The notes beneath the pieces were generated by a model. The model saw only the letters and a program-made list of their open reading frames with translations, ran no database searches and was not told the origin of the DNA. Positions 8,374-17,320 of a stretch of DNA of 54,774 bases are shown one piece after another (within the stretch, counting starts at the first letter, position 1; every line of letters begins with the position of its first letter). The position numbers and the translations under genes are program-made. Where the stretch lies: the NCBI GenBank assembly GCA_937967795.1, contig CALBSK010000027.1, positions 1-54,774 on the forward strand, read 5' to 3'. This DNA is from an uncultured Alphaproteobacteria bacterium. GTDB lineage: Bacteria > Pseudomonadota > Alphaproteobacteria > UBA9655.

Positions 8374-10126
8374 ACTGATTCTCTCCTTTGTGTTGATGAG
8401 ATGGGTCTGAAATTCGAGAGGGATCTGGTATCTCTGCTTGGTGAAAAGAATCACTTTCACTCATCAAGCGCGTTCTGACTGTACGGACGTGAGGAAACGT
8501 GCCCTGAACAACAGGCAGAATTTTTAAACGTAAATCTTCAATTTTAGAAAGTGCACGCGCATCTGAACTGCCCACCCATACAAGGCGATCATCTTCCACT
8601 TCCAAGAATTTCGCATTGGAAATGGCTTTTAAACCCGATAAACTCACGTAATCTCGTGATTCAGAAGAAAAGTTTAAGTGAGAACACCACCTTCTCCAAA
8701 CGGGATCCTCGATAGACTCAAGGACAGCGTGCACTTCCTTTGTTCTGCCGTCCTCAAAGGCTTTTTCGATTTTTTGATCAAGAAGTTTTCCATCGTCGAA
8801 GTTACCTTCCAGCACTTTTAGGAGGTTTTCCTCAACAAGGATCCAATCAACGCTGACACGCCATCTCCGGGGCCCTTGACCCATCAAAAAAGGCGAGCGA
8901 GAAACGCGTTCACAAAACTGCTGCCACTGATTCAGATCATTCTCGAAATACAGAGGAAGCAAGCCGTGAATCTTCCGCCGCCGCTCATCGGTCAACTGGA
9001 CACAGGCGAACCCCTCATGGCTTACGCAAGCATTCCAAATTTTAAGAACTTCTTCAGAAAAACTTTTGTCAAAATAATTTTTGTCCTTGCGCGCGCGCTC
9101 ATCTTGTGTGTGCTCTTTGTTTATATTCTCTGTTATAATCTCTGTATTAGAATGTAAATTTCTTACTTTCGAATGAAAGCTGCTTACATCCGATTGTAAA
9201 ATTTTTACATCCGAATAAAAGTCATTTACATTCGGGTGTAAATTTTCTGCATTCGAGTGTAAAATTTTTACTTTCGGATTTTCCTCACTTTCTGAAGAAG
9301 GATACACAAAAGCTTCTTGTAGATTTTTACCCCCGTGCAAGTTTTTTACATTCGAGAGTAAAGGATTTACATCCGAATGAAAGTTTTCTGTATTCGAGTG
9401 TAAAATTCGTGCATTCGTATTTTCCTCCCTTTGAAAAGAGGGAGAGGTAAAAGCTTCTTGTGGATTTTCGCTCGAATGTAAAATTTTTGCATTTGGGTGT
9501 AGGCTTTCGGACTTCTCATCAGAGATTTCATCATTTTTTACACTTTCGTCTTCATTGAGAGGGATGCTCTGTTGAAGGGTACTGCCTTGCTCTTCTAAAG
9601 AAGCGAAAACGTTTCGATAGATAGATGGAAGATGATGCCCTATTGCGATAAGATCTTTGAGAATCTTTTTAATGTTAACGCGATATTGGGTTGTTTTATT
9701 CCATTTACTGTGGGGATGAACCCGTTCCCAAATCCAGCCCTCGTCAATAAGCTGTTTGAGGTACTTTCGCATGGTAGGATGAGAAATCCCCAGCATGGTT
9801 TCATCAATAAGTTCATGAGCCGTTTTATAAATCCATCCATGAGATTTAGGGTCATCAGAATTTTCCTCATTTTTTTCGAGAATGGGTAAAGTTCTTTCTT
9901 CTTCTAGAAAAAGGTCAAAATCTTTGACACGGAGAGTCCAATACAAAAGCTGATTCAAAATCGTTGCACTGAAATGATTCCCTGTAAGCATAACAAACTC
10001 TTTGCGAATAATGGATACCTGCTCATCAACCGAATCATGACAGACGGGAAGCTTCCGGACCTTATTTGATTGCCCGGACATGGTTCCATGCATTTGCCTA
10101 TGATGTGATAGAGTATGGGACATCAT
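8366..10126 (-). CDS. Replication-initiator-like winged-helix protein with internal heptad repeats
   Basis: About 586 residues. Residues about 40-160 look like a plasmid/phage replication-type winged helix (MLTGNHFSATILNQLLYWTL; SHPTMRKYLKQLIDEGWIWE). Residues about 200-350 are low-complexity and built from seven-residue units (KILHSNAENLHPNVN), encoded by 21-bp DNA repeats. The C-terminal segment WRRWCSHLNF...FLEVEDDRLVWVGSSD weakly resembles the DnaA N-terminal domain seen in Rickettsiales plasmid initiator-like proteins. The ATGATG start overlaps the stop of the upstream gene; the end overlaps ssb by 8 bases. A replication role fits the position beside ssb, but no catalytic motif proves it. 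Confidence 0.55.
   Translation of the reverse strand: MMSHTLSHHRQMHGTMSGQSNKVRKLPVCHDSVDEQVSIIRKEFVMLTGNHFSATILNQLLYWTLRVKDFDLFLEEERTLPILEKNEENSDDPKSHGWIYKTAHELIDETMLGISHPTMRKYLKQLIDEGWIWERVHPHSKWNKTTQYRVNIKKILKDLIAIGHHLPSIYRNVFASLEEQGSTLQQSIPLNEDESVKNDEISDEKSESLHPNAKILHSSENPQEAFTSPSFQREENTNARILHSNTENFHSDVNPLLSNVKNLHGGKNLQEAFVYPSSESEENPKVKILHSNAENLHPNVNDFYSDVKILQSDVSSFHSKVRNLHSNTEIITENINKEHTQDERARKDKNYFDKSFSEEVLKIWNACVSHEGFACVQLTDERRRKIHGLLPLYFENDLNQWQQFCERVSRSPFLMGQGPRRWRVSVDWILVEENLLKVLEGNFDDGKLLDQKIEKAFEDGRTKEVHAVLESIEDPVWRRWCSHLNFSSESRDYVSLSGLKAISNAKFLEVEDDRLVWVGSSDARALSKIEDLRLKILPVVQGTFPHVRTVRTRLMSESDSFHQAEIPDPSRISDPSHQHKGENQYA
9139..9515. repeat. Iteron-like 21-bp repeats inside the initiator-like gene
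   Basis: Three clusters (about 9139-9277, 9321-9418, 9465-9515) repeat with an exact 21-bp period a unit whose best copy is TTTACATTCGGGTGTAAA, an 18-mer with the inverted arms TTTACA and TGTAAA. Other copies have the core as CATCCG, TATTCG or CTTTCG. Around ten or more copies are visible. The clusters are separated by longer repeats containing AAAAGCTTCTTGT. Direct iterons of about two helical turns are typical of initiator binding sites. Confidence 0.6.
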
Positions 10127-10833
10127 GAGGCCCTCCATTCATTTGAGGAAGGATCTTTAACTGGAGAGTTTATTTGGCTGATTGAGTATAAATTTATTTT
10201 CTGCGAATATGGATCTGGTTTCAAAGCGTTCTCTTTAAAAGTTCTCTTTTTTGAAGTATCTCCTTTAAGGGAGAGCATGCCATGTAAATAACGATGAAAA
10301 CCGTTACCAGATTGCTTGACCTCTAAAAGAAAGGGCCAGGTTTGATAGGTGAGAATACGAAGGTTATTATCGACGTGCGTGTCAGCAGTGCGAAGCGTAA
10401 AGGTCAGATAGTTAATATTTTCCTTTTCTCCAAAATAACAAAAGGCTTTATAAAGATTGCGATAAAAGCGCTGATAGAGTCCAACGGCTTCACGAAGAGA
10501 GGTGGAGTTATCATGTCCAAGGCAAAGACATATTCGTGCTGTCCAATACTCTTTTACCTTTGGCTGAAGACTTGAGAACATTTCATCAAGGGTTTCATTA
10601 TTTATGTCCTCTGGCAGAAGTTCCAAAAAAGGTGGAACTTTTAAAGGCTTACGAGGATAAAGGACAGCCCCACCATAGACACTCCGTTTATCATCTTCAG
10701 CAATGACAAAGGTTGCCCTGTCTTGAGCTTGGGGATCGAGATAAAAGTTTTGATATATTTTTAAAAGTCCCAGAAGAGAGTTTATCTTTTCTTCGTGCAA
10801 TTCGTGAGCCTGTGGCTCAATTATCTTATACAT
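10123..10833 (-). CDS. Unknown protein, possibly GNAT/autoinducer-synthase-like acyltransferase fold
   Basis: A 236-residue protein translated from ATG 10833 with AAAGGA upstream. The segment TFVIAEDDKRSVYGGAVLYPRKPL looks like the central strand-turn-strand of GNAT-type acyltransferases, and YLTFTLRTADTHVDNNLRIL follows later; this is fold-level resemblance only. It is the first long gene of the transfer operon and is coupled to the initiator-like gene by an ATGA overlap. The C-terminal 50 residues are polar and probably disordered. No function is claimed. Confidence 0.5.
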   Translation of the reverse strand: MYKIIEPQAHELHEEKINSLLGLLKIYQNFYLDPQAQDRATFVIAEDDKRSVYGGAVLYPRKPLKVPPFLELLPEDINNETLDEMFSSLQPKVKEYWTARICLCLGHDNSTSLREAVGLYQRFYRNLYKAFCYFGEKENINYLTFTLRTADTHVDNNLRILTYQTWPFLLEVKQSGNGFHRYLHGMLSLKGDTSKKRTFKENALKPDPYSQKINLYSISQINSPVKDPSSNEWRAS

Positions 10834-10967
10834 ATAAAGTCCTTTCGGTTATTGCTCCTTTGAGCCTCTTTTAAAGAAAGAGTCTCAAGGAAGCCTTGTT
10901 ATTGAACCGACAAAGACCTTTACGAATGATCTAGACTTTTATGTACCGGAAGAATAAACTTACAGAC

Positions 10968-10981
10968 ATAAAGGCCTTTAT
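10968..10981. promoter_or_regulatory. Perfect 14-bp palindrome upstream of the transfer operon
   Basis: ATAAAGGCCTTTAT is a perfect palindrome 135 bases before the first gene of the operon, in the 236-base gap between that gene and the AlpA-like regulator. A half-related sequence ATAAAGTCCTTT lies at the ribosome-binding site of the operon's first gene. A dimeric regulator, possibly the AlpA-like protein next door, is a plausible binder; this is inference. Confidence 0.35.
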
Positions 10982-10999
10982 AGGTTCTTTGATTTGATG

Positions 11000-11035
11000 G
11001 CACCTGTGATAATTTTCGAAGATCCTCACAGGTGC
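11000..11035. terminator. Hairpin downstream of the AlpA-like gene
   Basis: Arms GCACCTGTGA (11000-11009) and TCACAGGTGC (11026-11035) form a perfect 10-bp stem with a 16-base loop, followed on the plus strand by TTTAAATTT. It lies 34 bases beyond the stop codon of the minus-strand AlpA-like gene. A near-identical hairpin occurs at 11689-11722. Confidence 0.45.
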
Positions 11036-11069
11036 TTTAAATTTATCTACCAGATAAAATACTTACTTT

Positions 11070-11297
11070 TTAAGCTTCCATCTTACCCTCCACCCCATTA
11101 ACGAGCACATTATCGGCTGTATGCCGTCTCAGATGATCTTTTTCAAATTGCCGAATATCTTCGATACGATAGAGGATAGAACCATTTAATTTTACGTAAG
11201 GTGGCGTCTTCCCATTATATCGCCAGAAACGTAACGTCTCTGGCGATTTATGCCACCGCTCCGCAAGTTCTTCTGGTGTTAATAAATCTGATGCCAT
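11070..11297 (-). CDS. AlpA/excisionase-like helix-turn-helix protein
   Basis: A 75-residue MerR-like winged helix (HTH_17 type): LTPEELAERWHKSPETLRFW is the recognition unit, followed by GKTPPYVKLNGSILYRIEDI, the wing. Such proteins act as excisionases or transcription activators of integrative elements. GAAAGGAAATAATTA precedes the ATG. It stands alone upstream of the transfer operon on the same strand and flanked by two matching hairpins, so control of the operon or of excision is plausible. No integrase is visible in the window. Confidence 0.75.
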   Translation of the reverse strand: MASDLLTPEELAERWHKSPETLRFWRYNGKTPPYVKLNGSILYRIEDIRQFEKDHLRRHTADNVLVNGVEGKMEA

Positions 11298-12050
11298 TAA
11301 TTATTTCCTTTCAAAGAGCTGCTTTTTTGAAAAGCAAAAGCCCTTTATCAGTTGGTTATAAGATAAGGCTGACAAGGGGTGATTGTCAACTCTTTTTTCA
11401 GGAAAAATGCATAACTTTCAATAACTTATACTGCTTTATTCAACGTTTTACAACGCACTATCACGTTATTCCACGTTTTATAAACGCAAACATACACCCT
11501 CTTTTTTTCAAAAAAAGTTTGGGAGCTACAGAAAGTAAAGGCCTACCTCATAACAAGGCTTATGTTGAGGAAAATAAGATGGAGTAAAACAAAAAAGATA
11601 AAGAAAGAAATGCCAAAACAAATGGACAATTCACTAAAAGTAAAATAAGCTTCCTTACATATAGGCTTTTGCATAAGTCCTGTATTATGCACCTGTGGAG
11701 ATTGCAAAGTGACCACAGGTGCTATTGTTTTTGAACGGTCATGCTTTCATTGATTCCTCCCTTTTTTTAATATGATTATCAGAAACTTTCCCTAAACGCC
11801 AAATTTTTTAATTGGCCATATTTTTTTTGTTAAGAGTATGCCTCACACACATAAGTTATTTTCTATCTTTGTTTTTGTTTTGAGCTCGGGCGCATACAGT
11901 CAAAAGTGCCCCCTCGCACAGGTCTGTAACATAAGAAAAAAATTATTTATTTCTATCCTTAAAAGGGAAGGAGTTGCCTCCTATAAAACAGAGGAGTAGG
12001 CTCATAACATGAAAAAAATTGAAGGGATTTACTCATAACGCGTTGAATTT
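11298..12050. other. Gene-free interval between AlpA-like gene and the HTH/NB-ARC gene
   Basis: About 750 bases without a convincing gene. A plus-strand frame at 11201-11587 has no ribosome-binding site and overlaps the AlpA-like gene antisense, so I discount it. The interval holds the hairpin at 11689-11722 and long T-tracts around 11755-11830. Nothing else is recognised. Confidence 0.5.
11689..11722 (+). terminator. Hairpin with T-rich tail
   Basis: Perfect 10-bp stem GCACCTGTGG (11689-11698) and CCACAGGTGC (11713-11722), 14-base loop, followed by TATTGTTTTT. It matches the stem of the hairpin at 11000-11035 in 9 of 10 positions, so the two may be copies of one element flanking the AlpA-like gene. 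Confidence 0.45.
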
Positions 12051-12422
12051 ATGCAAAATGATGAAAATTTCTTTCCCCACATTATTTACTTAGAGCATTT
12101 AACTGTTATTAAGGGGATTCATTTTACGCCTCGGGAAATTGATGTCATCGCTTGTCTGTTACATGTCCGTGGGACAAGTAAGATGGCTTCTCTTTTGAAT
12201 ATTTCTCCTACGACCGTTGTCACCCACATCCAAAATATTATGGAGAAGATAAAAGGAAGTTCACGAGAAAACATCATAGATTTCGTGGAAAGATCACATA
12301 ACCTTGCCGCATTAAAAAAGTATTATGCTGCCTTTATAACCCATGCAGCTTTTGAAAAAGCCTTAAAAAGCTGTTCAAAACTGGACAACCCATCCTCTCG
12401 AATCTCTCGATGTTTATTGTAA
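12051..12422 (+). CDS. LuxR-type HTH segment, 5' part of a frameshifted gene
   Basis: Residues about 25-80 are a GerE/LuxR-type helix-turn-helix: FTPREIDVIACLLHVRGTSK then MASLLNISPTTVVTHIQNIM. The reading frame closes at 12420, but from 12367 the +1 frame is open and continues without a stop into the NB-ARC/TPR gene, giving coherent protein sequence (NWTTHPLESLDVYCKNHQ and onward). A one-base length change in the A-run at 12377-12380 would join them. So this is probably the N-terminal part of a single gene of about 1130 codons that is either inactivated, mis-sequenced, or read by frameshifting. Confidence 0.65.
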   Translation: MQNDENFFPHIIYLEHLTVIKGIHFTPREIDVIACLLHVRGTSKMASLLNISPTTVVTHIQNIMEKIKGSSRENIIDFVERSHNLAALKKYYAAFITHAAFEKALKSCSKLDNPSSRISRCLL

Positions 12423-12600
12423 AAATCATCAATGCAAAACTATATTTGAACGTTATTTACAAGCTCATTTAACGTTTGCAGGGATCGTCTCTAAAGTTCG
12501 ACCTCCCTCTCTATTCTATAGGGAAGAGGATAAAGAAAATCAAAAAACCACCCTTATTGTAATTTTAGAGAAAAAGGAGGAGCCCGACATCTCACAAAAA

Positions 12601-15441
12601 TTGAGAGATTCAGCCTTTATAGATCTCAGTGATGAAAAAAGGTATTATCTTGGCGTTTTGAAAATTTTAAAAAAGTTATGTCCGAAGGTTGATTTTGATG
12701 AAATCTTTCTTGAGTTTAAAAAAGTTTACGAAACAATGGAGGGACCAAGCAAACTTTTTTCAACACACACATTCTCCAACGAATCAAGCTCTTTAGAAAA
12801 AACACAAATGAATGAAAATATCACTCATGACAAAAAGAAGCCTGAAAAGAGAATGATTAAACTTTTTATGCCGGCTGTCTCTGGGTTAAAAAAAACTTCC
12901 TATGTGCCCGCGCTTTTGTTTATTGGACTTCTCGGAATTGGGGCTTTGATTTTCCAAAAAATCCAAGGAACCAACGAAAATCAATGGGCCGCTATTCTCG
13001 GACAAACACCTATTCGCTCAGATTTAATTATTCCTCAAGAATCTGTTCTTCTCTACCGGTCTGATCTTATGGGACAAATAAACGATAAATTTAAGAATAA
13101 AAAATCGAAGAATATCCACACAATTGCCCTTGTGGGACCCGGCGGAGCTGGAAAAACAACACTGGCTCGTCACTATGCACGCCTTCAAAATGTTCCTCTT
13201 GTTTGGGAGGTCAATGCCGAGTCAAAAGAGGGGCTCATGATTTCTTTTGAGGAACTTGCTTGTAACCTCGCTCAATCTCAAGAAGAGAAAAGAGATCTGA
13301 AGGAAATACAAGAAATTAAAGATCCTATGAAAAAGGAAACGCAGCTTTTTTCCTTCTTGAAGAAGAAGCTCAAATCTTATTCTGAATGGTTTCTTATTTA
13401 TGACAACGTGGAATCACTTCCTTCTATCTTAAAGTATTTTCCTTACAATTCAAATGATTGGGGGAATGGGAAGGTCCTTATCACAACACGGGACGGAACA
13501 CTTCAAAATACACCTTACGTAAACTTAGAAAATGTTATTTCTTTAAGAGAACTAAGAAAAACGGAGGCTACGGAACTCTTTATCAAAATACTTTATGATT
13601 CTCAACTCTTATTGCCCAGCCAGAAAGAAAAGATCTTAGTTCTTTTGCAGAACATTCCTTCTTTTCCCCTGGATGTGTCTGTTGCAGCGTATTACATAAA
13701 AAATTCACACATTACACCTGAAATATACCTGGAGCGAATTTCTCAACCCTCTCAACAATTTGAAAATGTTCAAGAAACTATGATAAAAGGCATAAATGAG
13801 TATGGAAAAACACGTTATCGCATTATAACCTTGTCGCTCGAACATCTTATAAACGTTGATAGGGGTTTTGCAGATCTTTGCTTATTGATAAGTTTGCTGG
13901 ATTCTCAGAATATTCTTCGAGAAATGTTGGATAGGTATAAAAATGCAGTTGTTGTCGATAACTTTATTTACAATCTGAAAAAATATTCTCTTATAACTCC
14001 CGAGGCCCCTGTTTTTTCAATTCCGAGCCTTTCTCTCCATCGAAGTATCCAAAAAATAATGTTAAACCATTTTTCAGAAAAATTTGGCTTAGAAAAAACA
14101 ACGAAAAAAATTCAGCATATTGCCTCTATAATGGAAAATTATGCCGATGAACTCATAGAAGAAGATGATGAGCCAAGGCTACAATTGTTAGCTAATCATT
14201 ATGAGATATTTTTACAGCATTCCCAGCTAATGGATGAACGTACGGAAAGCTTACTTCAAGCTGAATTAGGGAGCATTTACTGCATACTTGGCTATTATGC
14301 AAAAGGAAAACATCTGCTAGAAACGGCGCTTACTGTTTTAGATAAACATAGTCCTCAAAAACGTCTCATAAAATTCCTCATCAGCTTAGGAAAAATTTAT
14401 GTAGGAATGGATGAAAAGGATAAAATCAAAAAATTGGTTGAGCGTATTCAACTCGTTCATATAAATCATTTTTCTCCGAAAGAACCAAATTCTGCTCAAA
14501 TTTTAACAACCTTAGGAGATTTATACGATAGCATAGGGGAGTATGAAAAAGCTAAAGATTTACTTAGAGAAAGCCTTATTATTAATAAAGAGCACTTAAA
14601 AAATGACAGGGAAATGGGTTGGACTTTGGCTCTTTTAGGTACCATTCATAGAAAAATGGGGAATTTCAAAGAAGCGATAAACACTCTGCAGGAAAGTTTG
14701 GAAATTTATAAAAAATACGGGTCTGAAGATCATTTTAGAAAGGGATGGGCTCTTATACATTTGGGAAATACTTACGCAGATATAGGAGAGTATGAAAAAG
14801 CTAAGGATCTCATTGAACAAGGTGTGGAAATTTATAAAAAGTATTCGCCTGAAGACCATATTGATGTTGCATGGGCCAAAGTTTACTTAGGGAACATTTA
14901 CCTTCTCATGGGAGACTATAAAAGGGCTAAAGATATACTTGAACACAGTATTTTAATTTATCGAAAGACCTTTTCAGAAAATCATGGAGGATTGCTCCGC
15001 ACTTCGAGATATTTAGCCAATGTTTACATCAAGCTAGCTCAGTACAGAGAAGCAAAAAGCATTTTGGAACGTGTTTTGAGGGGTTATGAACGTCTAGAAG
15101 GTGAAAATCCAATTGAAATGGCCAAGACCTTGCTGAGTTTAGGGGAAGTCAATCTTTTAGAGAATCGTATGGATACTTCCGAGACTTTCATCAAAAAGGC
15201 TTTAAAAATATTTCTCAAAAACAAACACCCTGAAAGTTATGTATGTTGGGAAAATTTAGCCGAAATCTCTATTAAAAAATCCCTGATTGAGTTCAATCGA
15301 GGAGATATGCAACAATCTCAAAAATTTAAGAAGCAGGCGCTAGATGATTTAAAAAAAGCTTTGGAAACGCTAAAAGCCCATGAATTGGAATCTTCTCTGC
15401 ATTTTATAAGGATTCAGTCAAAACTTAACCGCCTCGAATAA
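12601..15441 (+). CDS. NB-ARC (STAND) NTPase with TPR repeats, 3' part of the frameshifted HTH gene
   Basis: As an independent frame it would start at TTG 12601, but coding continues upstream to 12367 in the same frame. Order: about 95 polar residues, one membrane segment (PALLFIGLLGIGALIF, about 103-118), NB-ARC module with Walker A GPGGAGKTT (about 180), Walker B WFLIYDNV, and the RNBS-B-like GKVLITTRD. A helical region follows, then TPR units from about residue 540 to the end, for example ILTTLGDLYDSIGEYEKAKD and AWAKVYLGNIYLLMGDYKRA. This is the architecture of NLR-like STAND regulators, with an unexpected membrane anchor. Role unknown: transcription regulator, defence sensor or host-directed protein are all possible. 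Confidence 0.75.
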   Translation: MRDSAFIDLSDEKRYYLGVLKILKKLCPKVDFDEIFLEFKKVYETMEGPSKLFSTHTFSNESSSLEKTQMNENITHDKKKPEKRMIKLFMPAVSGLKKTSYVPALLFIGLLGIGALIFQKIQGTNENQWAAILGQTPIRSDLIIPQESVLLYRSDLMGQINDKFKNKKSKNIHTIALVGPGGAGKTTLARHYARLQNVPLVWEVNAESKEGLMISFEELACNLAQSQEEKRDLKEIQEIKDPMKKETQLFSFLKKKLKSYSEWFLIYDNVESLPSILKYFPYNSNDWGNGKVLITTRDGTLQNTPYVNLENVISLRELRKTEATELFIKILYDSQLLLPSQKEKILVLLQNIPSFPLDVSVAAYYIKNSHITPEIYLERISQPSQQFENVQETMIKGINEYGKTRYRIITLSLEHLINVDRGFADLCLLISLLDSQNILREMLDRYKNAVVVDNFIYNLKKYSLITPEAPVFSIPSLSLHRSIQKIMLNHFSEKFGLEKTTKKIQHIASIMENYADELIEEDDEPRLQLLANHYEIFLQHSQLMDERTESLLQAELGSIYCILGYYAKGKHLLETALTVLDKHSPQKRLIKFLISLGKIYVGMDEKDKIKKLVERIQLVHINHFSPKEPNSAQILTTLGDLYDSIGEYEKAKDLLRESLIINKEHLKNDREMGWTLALLGTIHRKMGNFKEAINTLQESLEIYKKYGSEDHFRKGWALIHLGNTYADIGEYEKAKDLIEQGVEIYKKYSPEDHIDVAWAKVYLGNIYLLMGDYKRAKDILEHSILIYRKTFSENHGGLLRTSRYLANVYIKLAQYREAKSILERVLRGYERLEGENPIEMAKTLLSLGEVNLLENRMDTSETFIKKALKIFLKNKHPESYVCWENLAEISIKKSLIEFNRGDMQQSQKFKKQALDDLKKALETLKAHELESSLHFIRIQSKLNRLE

Positions 15442-15481
15442 GAATAAATTATGTAAAAACAAGAGAAAGGTTATTACTTCT

Positions 15482-16357
15482 ATGCCCCTAAACCACATCT
15501 ATCTGATCGCCCCTTCTTATTCTCTTGAAGAACAAGATATAAAGTTAACGAAATCATATTTTGAAACCTTAGGCATGCAAGTCACTGCTCCTTCTGACCT
15601 TTTGGGGACAGATCTTTTATGCGCAAATAAAGATGAGATACGTTTATCCCATTTGAAGAACTCTTTAAATGACCCTTCCGCTGATGTCATCTGGTTGCTC
15701 TGCGGGGGATATGGATTAACACGGCTTATTCCATACCTCTTTTCGATGGAAAAACCAAAAAAAGAAAAGCTTTTCATTGGTTTTAGCGATGGGAGCGCCT
15801 TACATATTTTCTTAAATCAAATATGGAATTGGCCAACTCTTCACGGGCCGTGCGCAGCGCAAATTGCTAAAAAAGAAACAGGCGTTCAAACCATAGAAAA
15901 GATTTTGCATCTCCTCAAGAATGGACTTTCTCATTATGTTCCGCCTATTCTTAAGCCCTTTAACAAAGAAGCAAGAAAAATCTCTGCTTTTTCAGGAAAA
16001 ATTATCGGAGGAAATCTGTGTATTCTGCAATGTAGCTTAGGAACAAATTGGCAAATTAATCCATCAGGAAAAATCCTTTTTCTTGAAGATATTGATGAGC
16101 GTGGATACCGTGTTGATCGCATGCTAACACATTTACAGCAGGCCCACATTTTCAAAGATATCACGGCTATCATCTTGGGTGATTTTGTAGGAGGCAAGGA
16201 ATCAGACGGAACCTCTCTCGTTTTTCCTGTTTTACAACGATTTTCAGAACAGATTGATCTCCCTGTATTTTATTTGTCAGGATGTGGGCACGGGGAGGAG
16301 AATCTGCCTTTACCGTTCAATATAGACTTAACATTTTCTGTTGAAGAGAATATATAA
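15482..16357 (+). CDS. ldcA: LD-carboxypeptidase, S66 family (LdcA/MccF-like)
   Basis: S66 serine peptidases cut the tetrapeptide of peptidoglycan (LdcA) or cleave microcin C-type amide bonds (MccF). The 291-residue protein has the nucleophile box LFIGFSDGSAL (about 97-107), the Glu box KILFLEDIDERGYRVDRML, and the His box LSGCGHGEENLPLPFN near the C terminus. No signal peptide is visible, fitting cytoplasmic LdcA in cell-wall recycling; an MccF-type resistance role is the alternative. It follows the NB-ARC gene by 40 bases. Confidence 0.88.
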   Translation: MPLNHIYLIAPSYSLEEQDIKLTKSYFETLGMQVTAPSDLLGTDLLCANKDEIRLSHLKNSLNDPSADVIWLLCGGYGLTRLIPYLFSMEKPKKEKLFIGFSDGSALHIFLNQIWNWPTLHGPCAAQIAKKETGVQTIEKILHLLKNGLSHYVPPILKPFNKEARKISAFSGKIIGGNLCILQCSLGTNWQINPSGKILFLEDIDERGYRVDRMLTHLQQAHIFKDITAIILGDFVGGKESDGTSLVFPVLQRFSEQIDLPVFYLSGCGHGEENLPLPFNIDLTFSVEENI

Positions 16358-16419
16358 TGAATCAATTTATTATAACAGCAGAAACAATATCAGAAGCTGA
16401 AATTAACTTAGACAAGTAA
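16357..16419 (+). CDS. 20-residue mini-ORF coupled to ldcA
   Basis: An ATG overlaps the ldcA stop codon as TAATG, the same coupling used between traL/traE and traF/traW, and reads MNQFIITAETISEAEINLDK before TAA. It may be the start of a gene truncated where the AbiE module was inserted. No family can be assigned from 20 residues. Confidence 0.25.
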   Translation: MNQFIITAETISEAEINLDK

Positions 16420-16459
16420 TATATATTTTCCACTTTTTTCTGTAACGTCCTCCATATTC

Positions 16460-17320
16460 TTACCCAAAAACGTCCTGTAACTGTTTCTTTAAGTCTTTAA
16501 CAACTCTATCTTTGTTGGGAACTTGAGGAACAAGAGGAGAAAGCCATTTATCCCACTCTAGGATGTACTCCATCAACCGATCTTGAAACAAATCATCTAT
16601 CGATTGAAAATGGATGAATTTAAGGGAGCATTTTTGCGTAACAAGTGCAGGTAAAGCGTCTTTATCAATTTGACTCTCATATTCTCCAAAAATTCGCCAG
16701 AGGTCATAGTAATCACGTACACGCGACCGTCCCCATCCTCTTTCATGCAGTTTCTTTGCAAACTGAAGAATGGCTCTTATTTTTTCCGCAATAATTTCTT
16801 CAAGTTGATAGGTCAAAATAGCACCATCAAGATGTTCCTCATATTCATGAAGAATGGTAAGTTCATGAGGAGGAAGAAGGATTTTCTCACGGGTAGTCAC
16901 TTCGACCTTTACAGGCGTTATAAAATCCCGCTGCCAGGGAAACTGCGCATAGACGCTAAAGGCTTCTTGCCCTTCGGGATGGGCTTTCTTTTCTGGATAT
17001 CTTTTACATATTAACTCAATTGAATCCACGGTTTCACTGGCAATTTGACAAGCTTCTCCAAGAAGTACTAGCAGTTCCTCACCATGGGGATAGCTGCCTT
17101 GAACTGAAAAATCGAGATCCTGAGAGAATCGGTAATTTCCGAAGTAGCATTTTTTAAGAGCTGTCCCCCCTTTAAACACCAAACTTGATTTAAGTTTCTT
17201 TACCTTTGAAATGCCAAACAAGAGCCAAGACAACGCGTAGTCTTGCTCAATGATACCCCATCCCATTCCTGTGGACTCTTTAAGAGAGCTTATCTGTCGA
17301 CGTAAAGAAGCATTGTCCAT
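16460..17320 (-). CDS. abiEii: AbiEii-type nucleotidyltransferase toxin
   Basis: Type IV toxin of the AbiE system, a nucleotidyltransferase-fold (DUF1814) protein; characterised relatives modify tRNA or block growth until phage infection aborts. The 286-residue product has GWGIIEQDYALSWLLFGI, the nucleotidyltransferase core FKGGTALKKCYF...RFSQDLDFSV with the DxD pair, and the later box EEIIAEKIRAILQF...RVRDYYDLW. Start 17320 overlaps the antitoxin stop as TAATG; an ATG at 17344 is possible. Confidence 0.9.
   Translation of the reverse strand: MDNASLRRQISSLKESTGMGWGIIEQDYALSWLLFGISKVKKLKSSLVFKGGTALKKCYFGNYRFSQDLDFSVQGSYPHGEELLVLLGEACQIASETVDSIELICKRYPEKKAHPEGQEAFSVYAQFPWQRDFITPVKVEVTTREKILLPPHELTILHEYEEHLDGAILTYQLEEIIAEKIRAILQFAKKLHERGWGRSRVRDYYDLWRIFGEYESQIDKDALPALVTQKCSLKFIHFQSIDDLFQDRLMEYILEWDKWLSPLVPQVPNKDRVVKDLKKQLQDVFG

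Noticed and set aside
9139..9515. CRISPR-like regular repeats
   Set aside because: Units are contiguous with a 21-bp period and no unique spacers, and lie inside an open reading frame.
11201..11587. Plus-strand frame of 128 codons
   Set aside because: It overlaps the AlpA-like gene antisense, lacks a ribosome-binding site and shows no family features.
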